Source: CAYUHJ01 sp964444365
Lineage (GTDB): Bacteria > Planctomycetota > Planctomycetia > Gemmatales > Gemmataceae
Length of the DNA stretch: 47,009 nt
Direction: 5' to 3'
Assembly (NCBI GenBank): GCA_964444365.1
Contig: CAYUHJ010000022.1
Span: 1 to 47,009 of the forward strand
Position numbers and translations under genes: made by a program. The notes under the pieces are model-generated. The model had not been told where the DNA came from, searched no databases, and was given only the letters and a program-made list of their open reading frames with translations. Position 1 is the stretch's first letter, and every line of letters begins with the position of its first letter. Shown one piece after another: positions 23,519 to 34,100 of this stretch.

Positions 23519-23773
23519 TTCCAGGTATCCAGGTAAATTCCCACTCTACCCCGTAATACAGTGTTTTCTTAAGGAACAATTTTAGTGTAAATACCTGGAA
23601 TACCCGGAAAGACCTCGCCAAAGATTGCATTTTCCAGCCTATTCGTTTCCGGGTAAGGCGGCAAATACCCGGAATTTACCCGGAAACCACCCCTGTCTAC
23701 CCGGAAACCTCGGCGGCTTCGCGGCGGATTACCCGGAAAATCGGGGCAGAAATTCCGGGTATTTTTCCGGGTA
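23519..23773. other. Iteron cluster, probable replication origin
   Basis: Eight exact copies of TACCCGGAA occur within 175 bases: direct at 23601, 23666, 23677, 23698 and 23730, and inverted (TTCCGGGTA) at 23647, 23753 and 23765. Degenerate copies lie at 23519 (TTCCAGGTA), 23527 and 23592 (TACCTGGAA). The block adjoins the 3' end of the SF3 helicase gene and includes an AT-richer stretch at about 23540-23600. Repeats of this length and spacing next to replication genes are typical of plasmid origins bound by an initiator. The rest of the 430-base gap (23351-23780) holds the hairpin at 23393 and no gene. Confidence 0.75.
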
Positions 23774-23780
23774 AGCCGCC

Positions 23781-25151
23781 TCACTCGGCAACCCTCAGCG
23801 CGATGCCGCGAAACACCCGATGACCGCCCGACTTCTGGTTCGGGTCGATCTTCGGCAGGACGGCCCGCAGGTCGCGGGCGAACCACACGGGGTTCGTGCG
23901 GTCGGCAACGTCGTGTTCGAGACACCAGCCATCGTATGCCTCGAACAGTCGATCCTTCCGCACCTCGACCGCTTCGGATGTCAGCGTCAGCCCAGGAAGC
24001 CCGCTGTCCGCCCCACGGCTGACCACACACCGCTCCGCGACGAACACTTGAAGCGGCGCGGATTGGAGTGCCATCCGCCGTTCGAGCTCGGCGTCAGCAC
24101 CCTTGGAGAACTTTCCTTGCGTCTTCAGCCGCTGAAGCCCTGCCAACGCCCAGGTCGCGATGCCCGGCAGTTCTTCTCGAAGTTGTTCCGAGAGATTGGT
24201 GTTCTCCCGGCCCGCGAACGACACGCGGTGTTCGATCACGAGCATCCGCCGCCCGAGTGCCGAACTCGCGTCCCACAGCGTCGGGATCGTGTTGCAGGCG
24301 ATGGAGAACCGCACGCCGAGTTTCGCCGTGATGATCGGCAATCCTTTGCGATTGATCGCCATCGAGTCCTCGCCGACGACCGACTTCAACACCTCGGTGA
24401 TCTCGGCTTTGTCGGTCCTGCCGCTCATTTCCACCTCCGGGACAAACGCCGCCGTCTTGCCGAGCAGGGGCGACAGCCCGAACGAACTGGCCAACAGGGG
24501 CAGGCGGTATCCGGTCGCTCCGTCGCCCACGAGGTCGCCGAGAACGCGGTGAATCGTCCCCTTCCCGCTCCTCGGCATTCCGAGCATCAGCAACATTTTT
24601 TGTTGGCTGGTGTCCGTGGTGAGGAGATACCCCGCCCACTCCTGAAGCAATCCGATTCTGCCCGCGTCGGCTTCGTACACTTTGGCAAGGAAATCCAGCC
24701 ACCGGGGACAGGTCGCACCTGGGTCGAAGACGAACGGCAAACAACTCGTGCTGAGCCAAAGCGGGGTTTGAGGAATCAATCCCTGCTCTTGGTCGCTGAT
24801 GTCGAGCAGACCGTTGTGAAACGCAACGACATTTTTCGGATCGGGCAACGGGTCGGGCAAGGCGTCGTGGGGTTGCCACGTGGGAAGTGCGACATCCGCC
24901 AGATCTGGGACGAACCCCAGGTTCTTCACGATGGGAATGGTGTTCGCCAGCGTGCGGTTATCCTGGGGTTGCCCCTTTGTCCGCAACCAAGTCCGCACGC
25001 TCATGTCGAGGTCGGCGACCTCCCGATAACACCGACCGTCCCACTCGTAGTAGATGCCACCGTGGTACATCGGGCGGGCATGCGCTTCACACCTGTCGAG
25101 AACGTAGTCGCGAGCCAAAACTTCAAACCGACTGACCTTCGTATCATTCAC
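23781..25151 (-). CDS. SF3-type replicative helicase (P4-primase C-terminal/D5-like)
   Basis: 456 residues from the GTG at 25151, which follows GGAAGGAA by four bases and overlaps the upstream stop as GTGAATGA. An ATG at 25169 would add six residues with no ribosome-binding site. The D5_N-like region includes DPKNVVAFHNGLLDI. The SF3 helicase core has the P-loop LGMPRSGKGTI (about 190-200), then FVPEVEM and LGVRFSIACNTIPTL, and an arginine-finger region LGRRMLVIEH. Such helicases load at phage and plasmid origins and act with a primase, here the gene just upstream. The iteron block adjoins its 3' end. Confidence 0.88.
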   Translation of the reverse strand: MNDTKVSRFEVLARDYVLDRCEAHARPMYHGGIYYEWDGRCYREVADLDMSVRTWLRTKGQPQDNRTLANTIPIVKNLGFVPDLADVALPTWQPHDALPDPLPDPKNVVAFHNGLLDISDQEQGLIPQTPLWLSTSCLPFVFDPGATCPRWLDFLAKVYEADAGRIGLLQEWAGYLLTTDTSQQKMLLMLGMPRSGKGTIHRVLGDLVGDGATGYRLPLLASSFGLSPLLGKTAAFVPEVEMSGRTDKAEITEVLKSVVGEDSMAINRKGLPIITAKLGVRFSIACNTIPTLWDASSALGRRMLVIEHRVSFAGRENTNLSEQLREELPGIATWALAGLQRLKTQGKFSKGADAELERRMALQSAPLQVFVAERCVVSRGADSGLPGLTLTSEAVEVRKDRLFEAYDGWCLEHDVADRTNPVWFARDLRAVLPKIDPNQKSGGHRVFRGIALRVAE

Positions 25152-26202
25152 CGCGTTCCTTCCGGGCATTGCCCGAGTTCATGAAATTTTTCGCCGCTGC
25201 TGTCCAGTCGCCCTGGTGATTCAGCGCCGCATACGCACCGAATTTCGAGTAGGTTTTGCCTTCTTCGAGGGGGAAACCCTCGGATGTAAACACACGGAGT
25301 TTGCCGGGGATGTGGTCGGTCGTCGCCGACACGTGACTCACACCGGGCCGCGACCAGTGTCCCACCTGACCGCGATAGTGCCGCAGCGTCCAGCCGTGAG
25401 GTTCGAGGACTTCTTCCCAGGTGAACTGCTCGTCGAACAGTTCCGACGGTCGTTTCTCATCGCCACCGATTCGCGGAACAAGGCTCTTGGCGATGTTCAC
25501 GAGTCTCGACCGCTCGATTCGCTCCCTGCGGACGACATCAGCCGCCCGGCGATACCCCCATGCCACCCCCGGAAACCCGCTGGCTTGTGGCGTCCGCGAC
25601 AGCAAGAATTCCGCCGCCTCGCCGCCCGACAGCCACCTCCCGTCGTCGAAGAACCGCGACCAATGGGGGTGCCTTTGATGCCGGCCGGGGAGCCGCACCC
25701 ACGATCCGTACTCGGCTGGGCTTTCCTGTTTGGGGAAGACCTCGGTCTTCGGAGGCAGTCCGCATTCGTCGATCACCCACCGACCGACACCGAGGAGCGC
25801 GCCGCAGACATGCGCGGTGGTGAGCCAGTATCGAACCTTGAACCCGCCGCGCCCGTCCGAGTCCTCGACGAGCGGACGCATTCCCCATCGGTGGGAGAAG
25901 TCCATCACCCGTCGGGCATATTCCCAATTTTTCACCGGGTCGTCGCCCGCATTGTGGGCGTCGATGTCGATGGTGATCCGGTTGCCTTGCCCGCGCGGGT
26001 AACAGTCGTGGAGACCGATCGGCTTCTCGCCCCGGTAATGACGGGCGAGCTCGTGATGAGTCAGCGGGTTCTTCGAGGTGAAAATCCCGTCCGAGTTGTA
26101 CCCGCCGAAGGCGTCCGTTCGAGTTGCCCAGTTCGCGAGCGTCCAGTCGGCGAGTCGATCCGCCCGCGAGACCCAGCCCGCCGTGATGAGGTAATCACTC
26201 AA
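25144..26202 (-). CDS. Archaeo-eukaryotic-type primase (prim-pol)
   Basis: 352 residues from a TTG at 26202 in TTGAGTGA, overlapping the upstream stop and preceded by AAGGGGGA; a TTG at 26226 is the alternative. AEP motifs: ITIDIDAH (metal-binding Asp pair), DSDGRGGFKVRYWL, and EVFPKQ with WVRLPGRH, as in primases of mobile elements and TOTE-type systems. It would make primers, and possibly extend them, for the helicase encoded directly downstream. The junction with the helicase has the same overlapping start/stop style, so the three genes at 23781-26632 are translationally coupled. Confidence 0.82.
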   Translation of the reverse strand: MSDYLITAGWVSRADRLADWTLANWATRTDAFGGYNSDGIFTSKNPLTHHELARHYRGEKPIGLHDCYPRGQGNRITIDIDAHNAGDDPVKNWEYARRVMDFSHRWGMRPLVEDSDGRGGFKVRYWLTTAHVCGALLGVGRWVIDECGLPPKTEVFPKQESPAEYGSWVRLPGRHQRHPHWSRFFDDGRWLSGGEAAEFLLSRTPQASGFPGVAWGYRRAADVVRRERIERSRLVNIAKSLVPRIGGDEKRPSELFDEQFTWEEVLEPHGWTLRHYRGQVGHWSRPGVSHVSATTDHIPGKLRVFTSEGFPLEEGKTYSKFGAYAALNHQGDWTAAAKNFMNSGNARKERGE

Positions 26203-26632
26203 CGATCCCCCTTCGATCCGTGCCAAAAGTGTGGCCAGTCAGCGTGCTTGGACCAACAGCATCCCACGATTGCACGAGATCGTGAACAGACTCTTCGCGA
26301 ATCGGAATTGCCCCATTCTTGATGTCTGCCAGCACGCTTTCGAGGCTGTCGTCGCGGTGGTCGATCCACCACTTCGCCGAAGTGACCTGATGCAGCCGCG
26401 ATCGCTCGGCGTCGGTTGCTTGCGTTGCGAATTTCACTCGAACAGAGTTCGCCCAACCGACTTGACTAGGTGAGCCGTCCAGTTCCGGCAGTCCCAGGTT
26501 CGCGGCAGATCGAGCATCCGCTACCTGTTGACAGGACTTGCACGCCTTCTTCGCGAGATAAATTGGCAGCCATCGCTTCGCACACTCGTGTAGTGCGCTA
26601 TGCCCGCAGGCGTGTTCAACTTCGACCAACAT
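26195..26632 (-). CDS. Small zinc-ribbon protein of the replication operon
   Basis: 145 residues, ATG start. The N-terminal CGHSALHEC and later CKSC supply two Cys pairs plus His in a compact zinc-ribbon pattern (about residues 9-34). The remainder, including AKWWIDHRDDSLESVLADIKNG, is unrecognised and charged. It is the first gene of a coupled operon with the primase and helicase, so it is probably a replication accessory or initiator factor, perhaps binding the iterons. That role is inference from position. Confidence 0.7.
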   Translation of the reverse strand: MLVEVEHACGHSALHECAKRWLPIYLAKKACKSCQQVADARSAANLGLPELDGSPSQVGWANSVRVKFATQATDAERSRLHQVTSAKWWIDHRDDSLESVLADIKNGAIPIREESVHDLVQSWDAVGPSTLTGHTFGTDRRGIVE

Positions 26633-26803
26633 TGCTCCTCCTTGAGCCTAAAACGAAACGACCTCGCCCCTCCTGTCGTCCAGCTGCCAAGCAAGGACGC
26701 ACGCCGAGGGGCGAGGTTGAGTACGTGGTAAATTTCGGCGTCCCTGCTTGGCTCCAAAGTATATAGTCGATCAGAGTTAGATTTTTTAGACAAGTCGCAA
26801 AAT

Positions 26804-26821
26804 GTGAAAGGGGACTTTCAG
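26804..26821. repeat. GTGAAAG-GGGA-CTTTCAG hairpin, copy 2
   Basis: Six paired bases with one end mismatch. It lies exactly at the proposed GTG start of the sigma-like gene, so either the hairpin can mask that start or translation begins downstream at ATG 26846. Confidence 0.5.
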
Positions 26822-27541
26822 AGTACAGACACGCCTATCTACCGCATGGGAAACTTCGCGTTCTGGCTTCTACTCGACGAATCAGGCAAACTTGACATCC
26901 AAGGTTTCAACGACCTGTTTCGCCAACAACTCGAAGACCTGCTAACCCGAGTTCACGAACCAAGGCGACGATCCGCACTGGAAGCGATGCGACATACAAA
27001 CTGGATGGGATACCTTCTGACTGCACTCCGCAACGCTGGAATCACCCACCGTGATGAACGCGAAGCCCATGCTGCCCAAATCGCCGAATACCTGCTCATC
27101 ACACCTAGGAAACTCTTCAACGGCTATGATCCCGAAAGTTCAGGACCGATGCCCGCTCGATGGGTAATGGCGGTTCAGAACGCTGTTAGAAATGTCGTGC
27201 GGGATCGACGGCGTCAGAAACGCTTGAACAGCCGCGACGCTGATGCGGTGCTGGCTCGACCTGAACCCGATGATGAAGTGTTGGAGCTGTTCAGGAAGTT
27301 CATTCGCCAAGAACTCGGGGAACTTGCCGTCGAGTTGTTGGATCTCCGGCTCGATGGGCAATCGCTGAGCCAGATCGCTGCCACGCCATCGTTCAAGGCA
27401 ATGGGGATTGCGGGTGTTCGTCGGATGTTCAGTCAGGTTCGACAAGCGGTAAGGAGATTTGCTCGCAGGACATGGGATGTGGAGTTTCGGAGGGAAGTTG
27501 TGGGTAGGCTTTCCGAAGTAGCGATGATGGGCAGTTGCTGA
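26804..27541 (+). CDS. Sigma-70-like (ECF-type) transcription factor
   Basis: 245 residues from a GTG at 26804; an ATG at 26846 (MGNFAFWLLL) is equally possible, and neither has a clear ribosome-binding site. The region MPARWVMAVQNAVRNVVRDRRRQKRL resembles sigma region 2, and FIRQELGELAVELLDLRLDGQSLSQIA through IAGVRRMFSQVRQAVRRFARR resembles the region 4 helix-turn-helix. An N-terminal extension of about 100 residues is unrecognised. Divergent from the replication operon across a 171-base gap, it could control element promoters. I rate the sigma assignment as likely, not certain. Confidence 0.6.
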   Translation: MKGDFQSTDTPIYRMGNFAFWLLLDESGKLDIQGFNDLFRQQLEDLLTRVHEPRRRSALEAMRHTNWMGYLLTALRNAGITHRDEREAHAAQIAEYLLITPRKLFNGYDPESSGPMPARWVMAVQNAVRNVVRDRRRQKRLNSRDADAVLARPEPDDEVLELFRKFIRQELGELAVELLDLRLDGQSLSQIAATPSFKAMGIAGVRRMFSQVRQAVRRFARRTWDVEFRREVVGRLSEVAMMGSC

Positions 27542-27553
27542 ACACCAGTGCCA

Positions 27554-27580
27554 GTCCGCCGTAATTTGATGCCGGCGGAC
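27554..27580 (+). terminator. Hairpin after the sigma-like gene
   Basis: GTCCGCCG and CGGCGGAC form a perfect 8-bp stem with an 11-base loop, 13 bases after the stop. An AT-rich stretch follows but without a clean T-run. A role as terminator is likely but not proven. Confidence 0.5.
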
Positions 27581-27662
27581 TAAGAGTAAGAAAGTTAATT
27601 TTTCCGTTTGCTTAATGTAGTTATAAAATCGTATAGATGAACACTACCACGAACCTTGCGGC

Positions 27663-28067
27663 TTACTTCCACTCACGAGTAACTGCCACAACTGGCGATA
27701 CATCAATATGAAGTACGGCTTTGCCGAGTTTCGGTGGAAAGTGACCGGTCGAACTTATCGTAATGCGTGCAGTGTCATTGGGATACTTGTCAATGTGGAA
27801 ATCAAACCTTGCATTCCATCCATCTGACATCATATAATCTTTGTCGAATCTCGATATACTACCCTGAGAAATCATTGGATTGACCAAATCGTCTAGCGAG
27901 GAAACTCGCAAAAGTTCAGAACGAGGCATTGCTTGGGCAATCTTGCCCAGGTCGTCCAGTTTGGAAATCGTTGCATGCTGAGCACTGTATTTGTCGCTAA
28001 CCTGGCAGCCAAAAAAGGCTACAAAAACCAATAATGAAACACAATAAACTACGAAACTTCTTATCAT
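27663..28067 (-). CDS. Lipoprotein, candidate immunity protein for the RHS tip
   Basis: 134 residues, ATG start. The signal peptide has a hydrophobic core and a lipobox ending FFGC at about residue 20, so the mature protein should be lipid-anchored. The rest is unrecognised: KLDDLGKIAQAMPRSELLRVSSLDDLVNP and a beta-rich C-terminus (ARITISSTGHFPPKLG). It follows the RHS gene by 44 bases on the same strand, and both it and the RHS tip are AT-rich compared with the RHS core. Such a small gene directly after a polymorphic toxin tip is often immunity. Envelope location would fit protection against an exported toxin (inference). Confidence 0.65.
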   Translation of the reverse strand: MIRSFVVYCVSLLVFVAFFGCQVSDKYSAQHATISKLDDLGKIAQAMPRSELLRVSSLDDLVNPMISQGSISRFDKDYMMSDGWNARFDFHIDKYPNDTARITISSTGHFPPKLGKAVLHIDVSPVVAVTREWK

Positions 28068-28111
28068 GGCTCACCACTCACGAGTTCCGATTTCCATGAT
28101 CTCTAACGTGT

Positions 28112-31100
28112 CTATGATTTTGGTGGACATGTATTGCTAGACTTGCCGCATTCTAGGATTTCGTCCCGGCGACCGTATACGATGCGAACTATCCTGTCCC
28201 AAACATACACATCGCCCGGCTTATTGGAGTTATCCGTAGCCCGTTGATTGCCATACAGTCGTCCCATTTCGTGGTAAAATGGCTCTAGTGGATCTTTTTG
28301 CTTAAAATACGTTTTGGTCAAATACAATGAATTATCATAGTTGTAGCCAAGAAGGTCGGTTGTCATGTATGCTGGAGTGTCGCCTTTCATACTGCTGTCA
28401 AGCCCTTTTTCGTTATAGTCAAGTCGAATGTTGACCTCATTGCCAGCAGTCAAAAGATGATTAGCCGCTTGTTGAAATTGTTTTTTGTAGTAATCGGTGT
28501 TTTTAAAGAATACACCGAGTTGAGCCTGCAATGAATTCAGGGCTGACAAAACGCAATCCAAGTGGTTTGCCAGTAAATGATTTACAGTTGTGATCATATG
28601 TGCCGCTTCGTTAGCGTCTTTTAGCAATGAATCGCTCAACTTGTGCTTGGAAACACGATTGTCTTCGTCATGCAAGATCAACTTTGCAAAATTTGAATTG
28701 CCCAGGACTCGCTGTTCCCATTTCTCTGGTGCGGGTGGGGGCGGCACATCGTGACCTGACATGCCTCCCAAAGCACCACCAACAGCAATCAAACCTAGGA
28801 TGGGAAGTAGTGGACCAGCCAGGCCAAAAGGATCAACCCCCATCCCCGGCGAGTTCCCGACGAACCGATACAGGTTCACGTCCCCCGCCTCGTACCGAAT
28901 CGGATCATTCGTCACGAACCGCCCCAGCGTCGGCGAATACCACCTGTTCCTCGAGTCCGACAACCCCGCCACTTCATCGAACCTCAACCCCTGGAAGCCG
29001 TGGACGAACCCAAACGCACTCCCCGACAACACGTTCCAACTTGCGTCCAGCACCGTTCGCACGCCGTAGGCGTCGTAGGCGTACCGCTCGACCACCGTGC
29101 CGAGGTCGTTCACCAGCGCCGTGATGTTGAAGTTGGCGTCATGCGTCGCCCACAGCCGCTCGTCGAGGACACCGTCGTTGTCGGTGTCCCGTTGGCGGTA
29201 GACGAGGTCATCGACGTACCCGCCACCCCAGACGTACCGGGCGTTCAACTTCGTCGTGCTGCCGGTCGTGACGGTCTCCTCGGCCACCTGCCACCCCGCC
29301 GAGTAGTACAGGTCGCGGGTCGTCGTGCCGACCGTCTCCGTCACCCGCCACCCCTGACCATCGTACCCGAAGGTTTTCAGGGTTGCACCGCCGGAATCCT
29401 TCACGACGACCAGCCGGTTCCAGGCGTCGTAGACGAACTGCCGACCCGTCTCGTCGGTCGTCATGTTGCCGTTCGCGTCGAACGTCAGCGAACTCGCCCC
29501 CACGCCGGTCACTTCGTTCTGCCGGTTGTGCGTCCGCGTCTCGGTCACGCCGTTCGTGGTGATGCTCTCGAAGTTCCCCTGCGCGTCGTAGTCCCACACC
29601 TGCGACCGCGAACCCCGCGCGAACGACAGCAACTGGTTCAGCGCGTCGTAGGTGTACGTCTCGTCGAACGCCGCGTTGACGAGGTTCGCCGCCGTCAGCC
29701 GGTTGCCGTCGCGGTCGTGGGTGTACGCCTCCCCGTCGGCGACCGCCCCCGACCCCGTCAGCCACCGCATGCGCACGACCCGACCGAACCGGTCGAGCCC
29801 GGTGTAAACGTCCCCGGCGTCGCCCAACGCTTCCGGCACCCGCAGCACGTGCGACAGGGCGAAGTCGGGCTGCGGGCGGTCCTCGACGACCACCGTGCCC
29901 AGCCCCAGGTACGAGTACGCCACCAGCGTCCCGCTCGCGTCCGTGAACGAGGTCATCCGCGAGATGGTGCTGTCCAGCCCGCTGGCGTAGTTGACGCCCA
30001 CCGAATACCCGCTCGGGTAGGTCATGCCCGTCAGTCGCGAGTGGTTCGCGCCGCCGGCCATCTCGGTGTAGGTGTACCCCACCTTCGGCGACGAGCCCGT
30101 CACCGCCCCGGCGTGCGACTGCCAGACCGCGGTGAGTTGCCCGAGGCCGTTGAACTCGCGCTTCACCTGGTTGACGATGGTGCCGCCGGACGCCGCGTCG
30201 TAACTCGTCACGAGGAACTGGTTGCCTTGCGAGTCGTAAGCGTAGTCGACTCGCCGGACTGCCCCATCGACGCCAGTCCCCAGGGTCGTGACGGCATCGC
30301 TGACGACCCGACCCAGCACGTCGTAGGTCAGCGTGTGGACGTTCCCGTTGCGGTCGGTCGCGGTGAGGGTTTGGCCCAGCGCGTTGACGGCGGTCGTTTC
30401 CTGTTCGCTGCTGCTCGCCGCGCCGGTGGTCGGGTCGGGCCACCTCGTCGCGCCGACGATGTCGTTCGAGGTGATGGTCGAACCCGTCGCGGGCGAAACC
30501 CCGTACACGGACTCGGTCGTCTGCCCGCCGCCGCCGGTGACGAGCGAGGTGAGGGAGTTCATCCCGGCCGGGCCGTAGCCGTACACGGTCGTCTTGTCGT
30601 CGGCGTCGGAAACGACCCCGTCGACGTAGTTCTGGATCGACTTCGCGGTGCGGCCCATCAGGTCATATTCTGTTCGCGATGTCAACCCGCGGGGGTCGGT
30701 CACGTCCTTCAACCGGCCCGCAGTGTCGTAGAGATAGCTCGTGACCAGCACCGTGTCGGACCGGGCCGGCACCGTGCCGGGCCGGGTGTACGCGGTGCCG
30801 CCGTTGGTGCCCACGTTCACCACATCGGTGGTCCGGTCCGCCTTGTCGTAATACGCCGTGCTGTAACTGACACGGGCGTTGACGCCGGTGGTCGGCGTGC
30901 CGAGCGCCCCCGTCCCGGTCGCGGTGTGGAACCGTTCCCGGCTCGTCGTGAGAATCCCATTCGAGTTCGCATCGTATGTATATTCTCCCTGTGACAGCAC
31001 GATGTCACCGGTCACCGTGAAGGCGTCCGCGTAGGCCGTGTCGCCGCCGCCGTCGGTGACGAAGGAGACCGTCGTCCGCCCGACGCCGTCGAACTGTGCC

Positions 31101-34100
31101 TTCGACACCAGCCCGCCGGGCGAACTCGATTTGACGGTGTTTCCACGCGAATCGAACCACGACTGCGACACCAGACCCGTCGACGACACCGCGCCGGTCG
31201 AGGGGTCGACCGACCAGACCGTCGAGCGGAACGCCCGGCCCCAGGGGTCGTACTCGGCCGTCGACTTCGACCGCAACAAGGAAGAAGAGGGACGGTCCGG
31301 CACGCCATCATTGTTGGCATCGACGATGTTGACGCCGTCGCCGTCATAGGTCTCACTCGACAGTAATTCGCCGAGGTTGTTGTACTCGGAGTACGAGATC
31401 GGCCGGTTGACGCTCGCCGACTCGGTCGCCTCCACGCCGGACTTCGTGGCCACCGTGCGGTTCCGCCAGTCGAAGAACGACTGCGTCACCCGGTCCGCCG
31501 CCCCGCCGCCGGGGAACTCGGTCACTTTCGTCAGGTTGGAATCGCCGACCCCGCCGCCGTCGTACTGGTACTCGCGGACCTTGACCATGTCCGTGCCGGC
31601 GAGGTTGGTCACCGACCAGAACCCCGCCGTCGGCGTGTCGTCGGTGCCGACCCACTCCGACACCACTCGCCCCTGCCCGTCGTACTCGGTGCGGTAAATC
31701 GTCCCCGCCGCCGACACCGACTTGTTCGGCCGACCTTGCTTGTCATAATCCTGGGTAGTGCGATAGAAGTTGGTGTTGGCCACACCCACCGTCGGCGTCG
31801 CGACGGAATAGGTGATGCTCGTCAGGTCGAAGTAGGTGTCGGTGGCGACGGCTTGGCCGGCCGAATTCAGTTGGGTGCGGGTCCAACTCTCGATGTTGGC
31901 GATCGCCTCCGCCCCGGTCGGTCGGCCACTGCCATCAATCGTCGGGGCCGCGGACATGGTCAGCGAATCCACGAACCGGCCGTCGACGTCCCGCTTCGAC
32001 ACCTGCGTCGGCCCTGTCGGTTTGTTGGTGGCGGCGTCCCATCCCGCGTAGGTCCGCACTTCTCGACCCGCGTCCAGATACACCGTGTACGTGACGTTCC
32101 CCTTCGCATCCACCGACTTCGTCGTTCGTCCCTCGGTGTCATATTCGTAGGTTCGCGTCAGGTGCAACCCGCCACCCACTGGCGTCACCCACCCCGACGG
32201 CAGATTCGCAAAGGTGCTCGTCTGGGTCGTGTCCACGTCGGCAATCGTCTTGAGCAATGATCCCGTCGCCTGGTCGTACTGGTTGTAGGTCAGGAACCCG
32301 CCGGCATCCTTCGACCAGACGACCCGCCCGTCGGTGTCGAAGGCCACCGTCGAAGTCGCGGCCACGCCCGACCCATTTTGGGCGGTCGACACGGTCGGCA
32401 TCGTGGTCGTGACGGAATACGCCTGCTGGGAGTCGGCGTACCAGTCGTAGGCGTAAGACGTGGTCCGCGCCCCGGTCCGGTCGTCGTTGGCGAACACCGT
32501 GTCGGTCGCGACGTGGTACGTCGTCAAGCCATTGGCCGTCCGCGACACGTAGGTCATGGACTCTTGCGGGATCGGCGTCCCGAACTCGCCGCGTTGGATC
32601 GACCAACCGTTCTGGTACCCCGCTGCCGACCCGTCCTGGGTTGGGGTGGCGGTGGTCAATCCCGCGTAGTCGTACAGGGTCACCAACCCCGCCGCGTCGC
32701 GAATGTACGGGCTGTTCGCCGCATGGTAATCCAGCAGATCGGGCAACGACTCGCTGTACCCACTCACCGCCGACGGTGCGTACATTGCCAGCACCCGGCC
32801 CGCCGAGTCGTACCGGTAGCCGGTGACCCATTCGAGTCCGCTGCCCGTTTCGACGCGAACCGAGACCAAGACCTGACCGAGGATATTCGTGTAAACAATG
32901 TTCTCGTTGCCGTCGGGCAGCGTCTCGGTGGTCTTCTGAACCCAGACGTTGTAGCCGGGTGACGAGCCGGCGGACGGGTTGGTCGCGTAGGCGAAGGCGA
33001 ACTCCCCCTGCCCGCTCGAACAGACGGAGCAGCCCGCCGCCGACACGATCTCGCGGGTGACGCGCTGGGAACTGTCGAATTCAAAATACATCCCGGCATA
33101 TTGCGCCAGTTGCGCGTCGGTCGCCGCGTCCGGGTCGCCGACCGCCGCGACGAACTGGTCGTACAGCGAGCCTTCGATCAGGTACTTCAGCCCGCCCTCG
33201 TACCCGTTGGCTTCGCTCGCGACGTAGTACCGGTAGTAGTCGGTGGTGACTTCCGCGCCGACGGAATCGGTGACGACCGCGCGTTTCAGGTCGCCGAGGT
33301 TGCCGTTCGCCTCGACCCCGTCGTAGTAGGTGTACGCCACCGAGCCGACCGTCACCCACGACCCGCCGTTGACCGATTCTTGAAGTGTCGCGGAACTGGC
33401 CTTGCCAGCATTCACCCCGCCCGACAGGTAGGCATAGGTTATCCGGTCGGCGGTCGGCAGCCCGTTCACGACGCCGGTGCGGGTGAGCGACAGCAACACG
33501 CCGGCGGAATCGTAGGCGTAGGTCGTCGTGCCGCCGCCGGGGTGGTCGACCGCCGTCACGCGACCGCGCAAGCCGGACGCCAGCGCGGTCGAAAAATCGT
33601 GGAAGGTGAAGACCTGACCGGTCGAGTCGATCAGGGTGAACGTCCCGGCATATGGGTCGGCGGTAAGCGTTTCCGTGCGTCCGGCGACCGCCGAGTACGA
33701 CCCGTCCGGACGGCGGTCGAACCCGAGCGCGGTCGTCCCGTCGAACACCGCCCACACCCGCGACCCGTCGGTCGCGACGGTCAGCCGGGGGGCTTGGGCG
33801 ACGACCCAGTTGTTCCCGAACGTCGAGCCGCCGAGCGCGTACTCGGGCCGGTTCGTCCAGGTGCGGCTCGCGCCCAGGGCGGGGAAGGACGGGGACGACA
33901 GGTCGTTCGACACGACGGTCGCGACGCCGTCGGCGTACCGCACCGGGGCCAGGGAGTCCGCGTCCGGGTTCGTCGGCGTTCCCCGCGACACCTTGAGCAG
34001 CGGCGGGCACGTGCTGAAATCCGTCTGGATGTCGAGGACGCTCTTTTTGACCGGCGGGTTCTTGACCGCGTACAGCTGCGTGTCGTCCACCCGCAGCCCG

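Noticed and set aside
23519..23773. Possible CRISPR array at the short repeats
   Set aside because: Repeats are only 9 bases, occur in both orientations, with irregular spacing and no cas genes nearby; iterons fit better.
23569..24030. Minus-strand frame through the iterons
   Set aside because: Shadow of the helicase 3' end and repeat DNA.
29000..30994. 664-codon plus-strand frame inside the RHS gene
   Set aside because: Antisense to YD repeats; no independent evidence.
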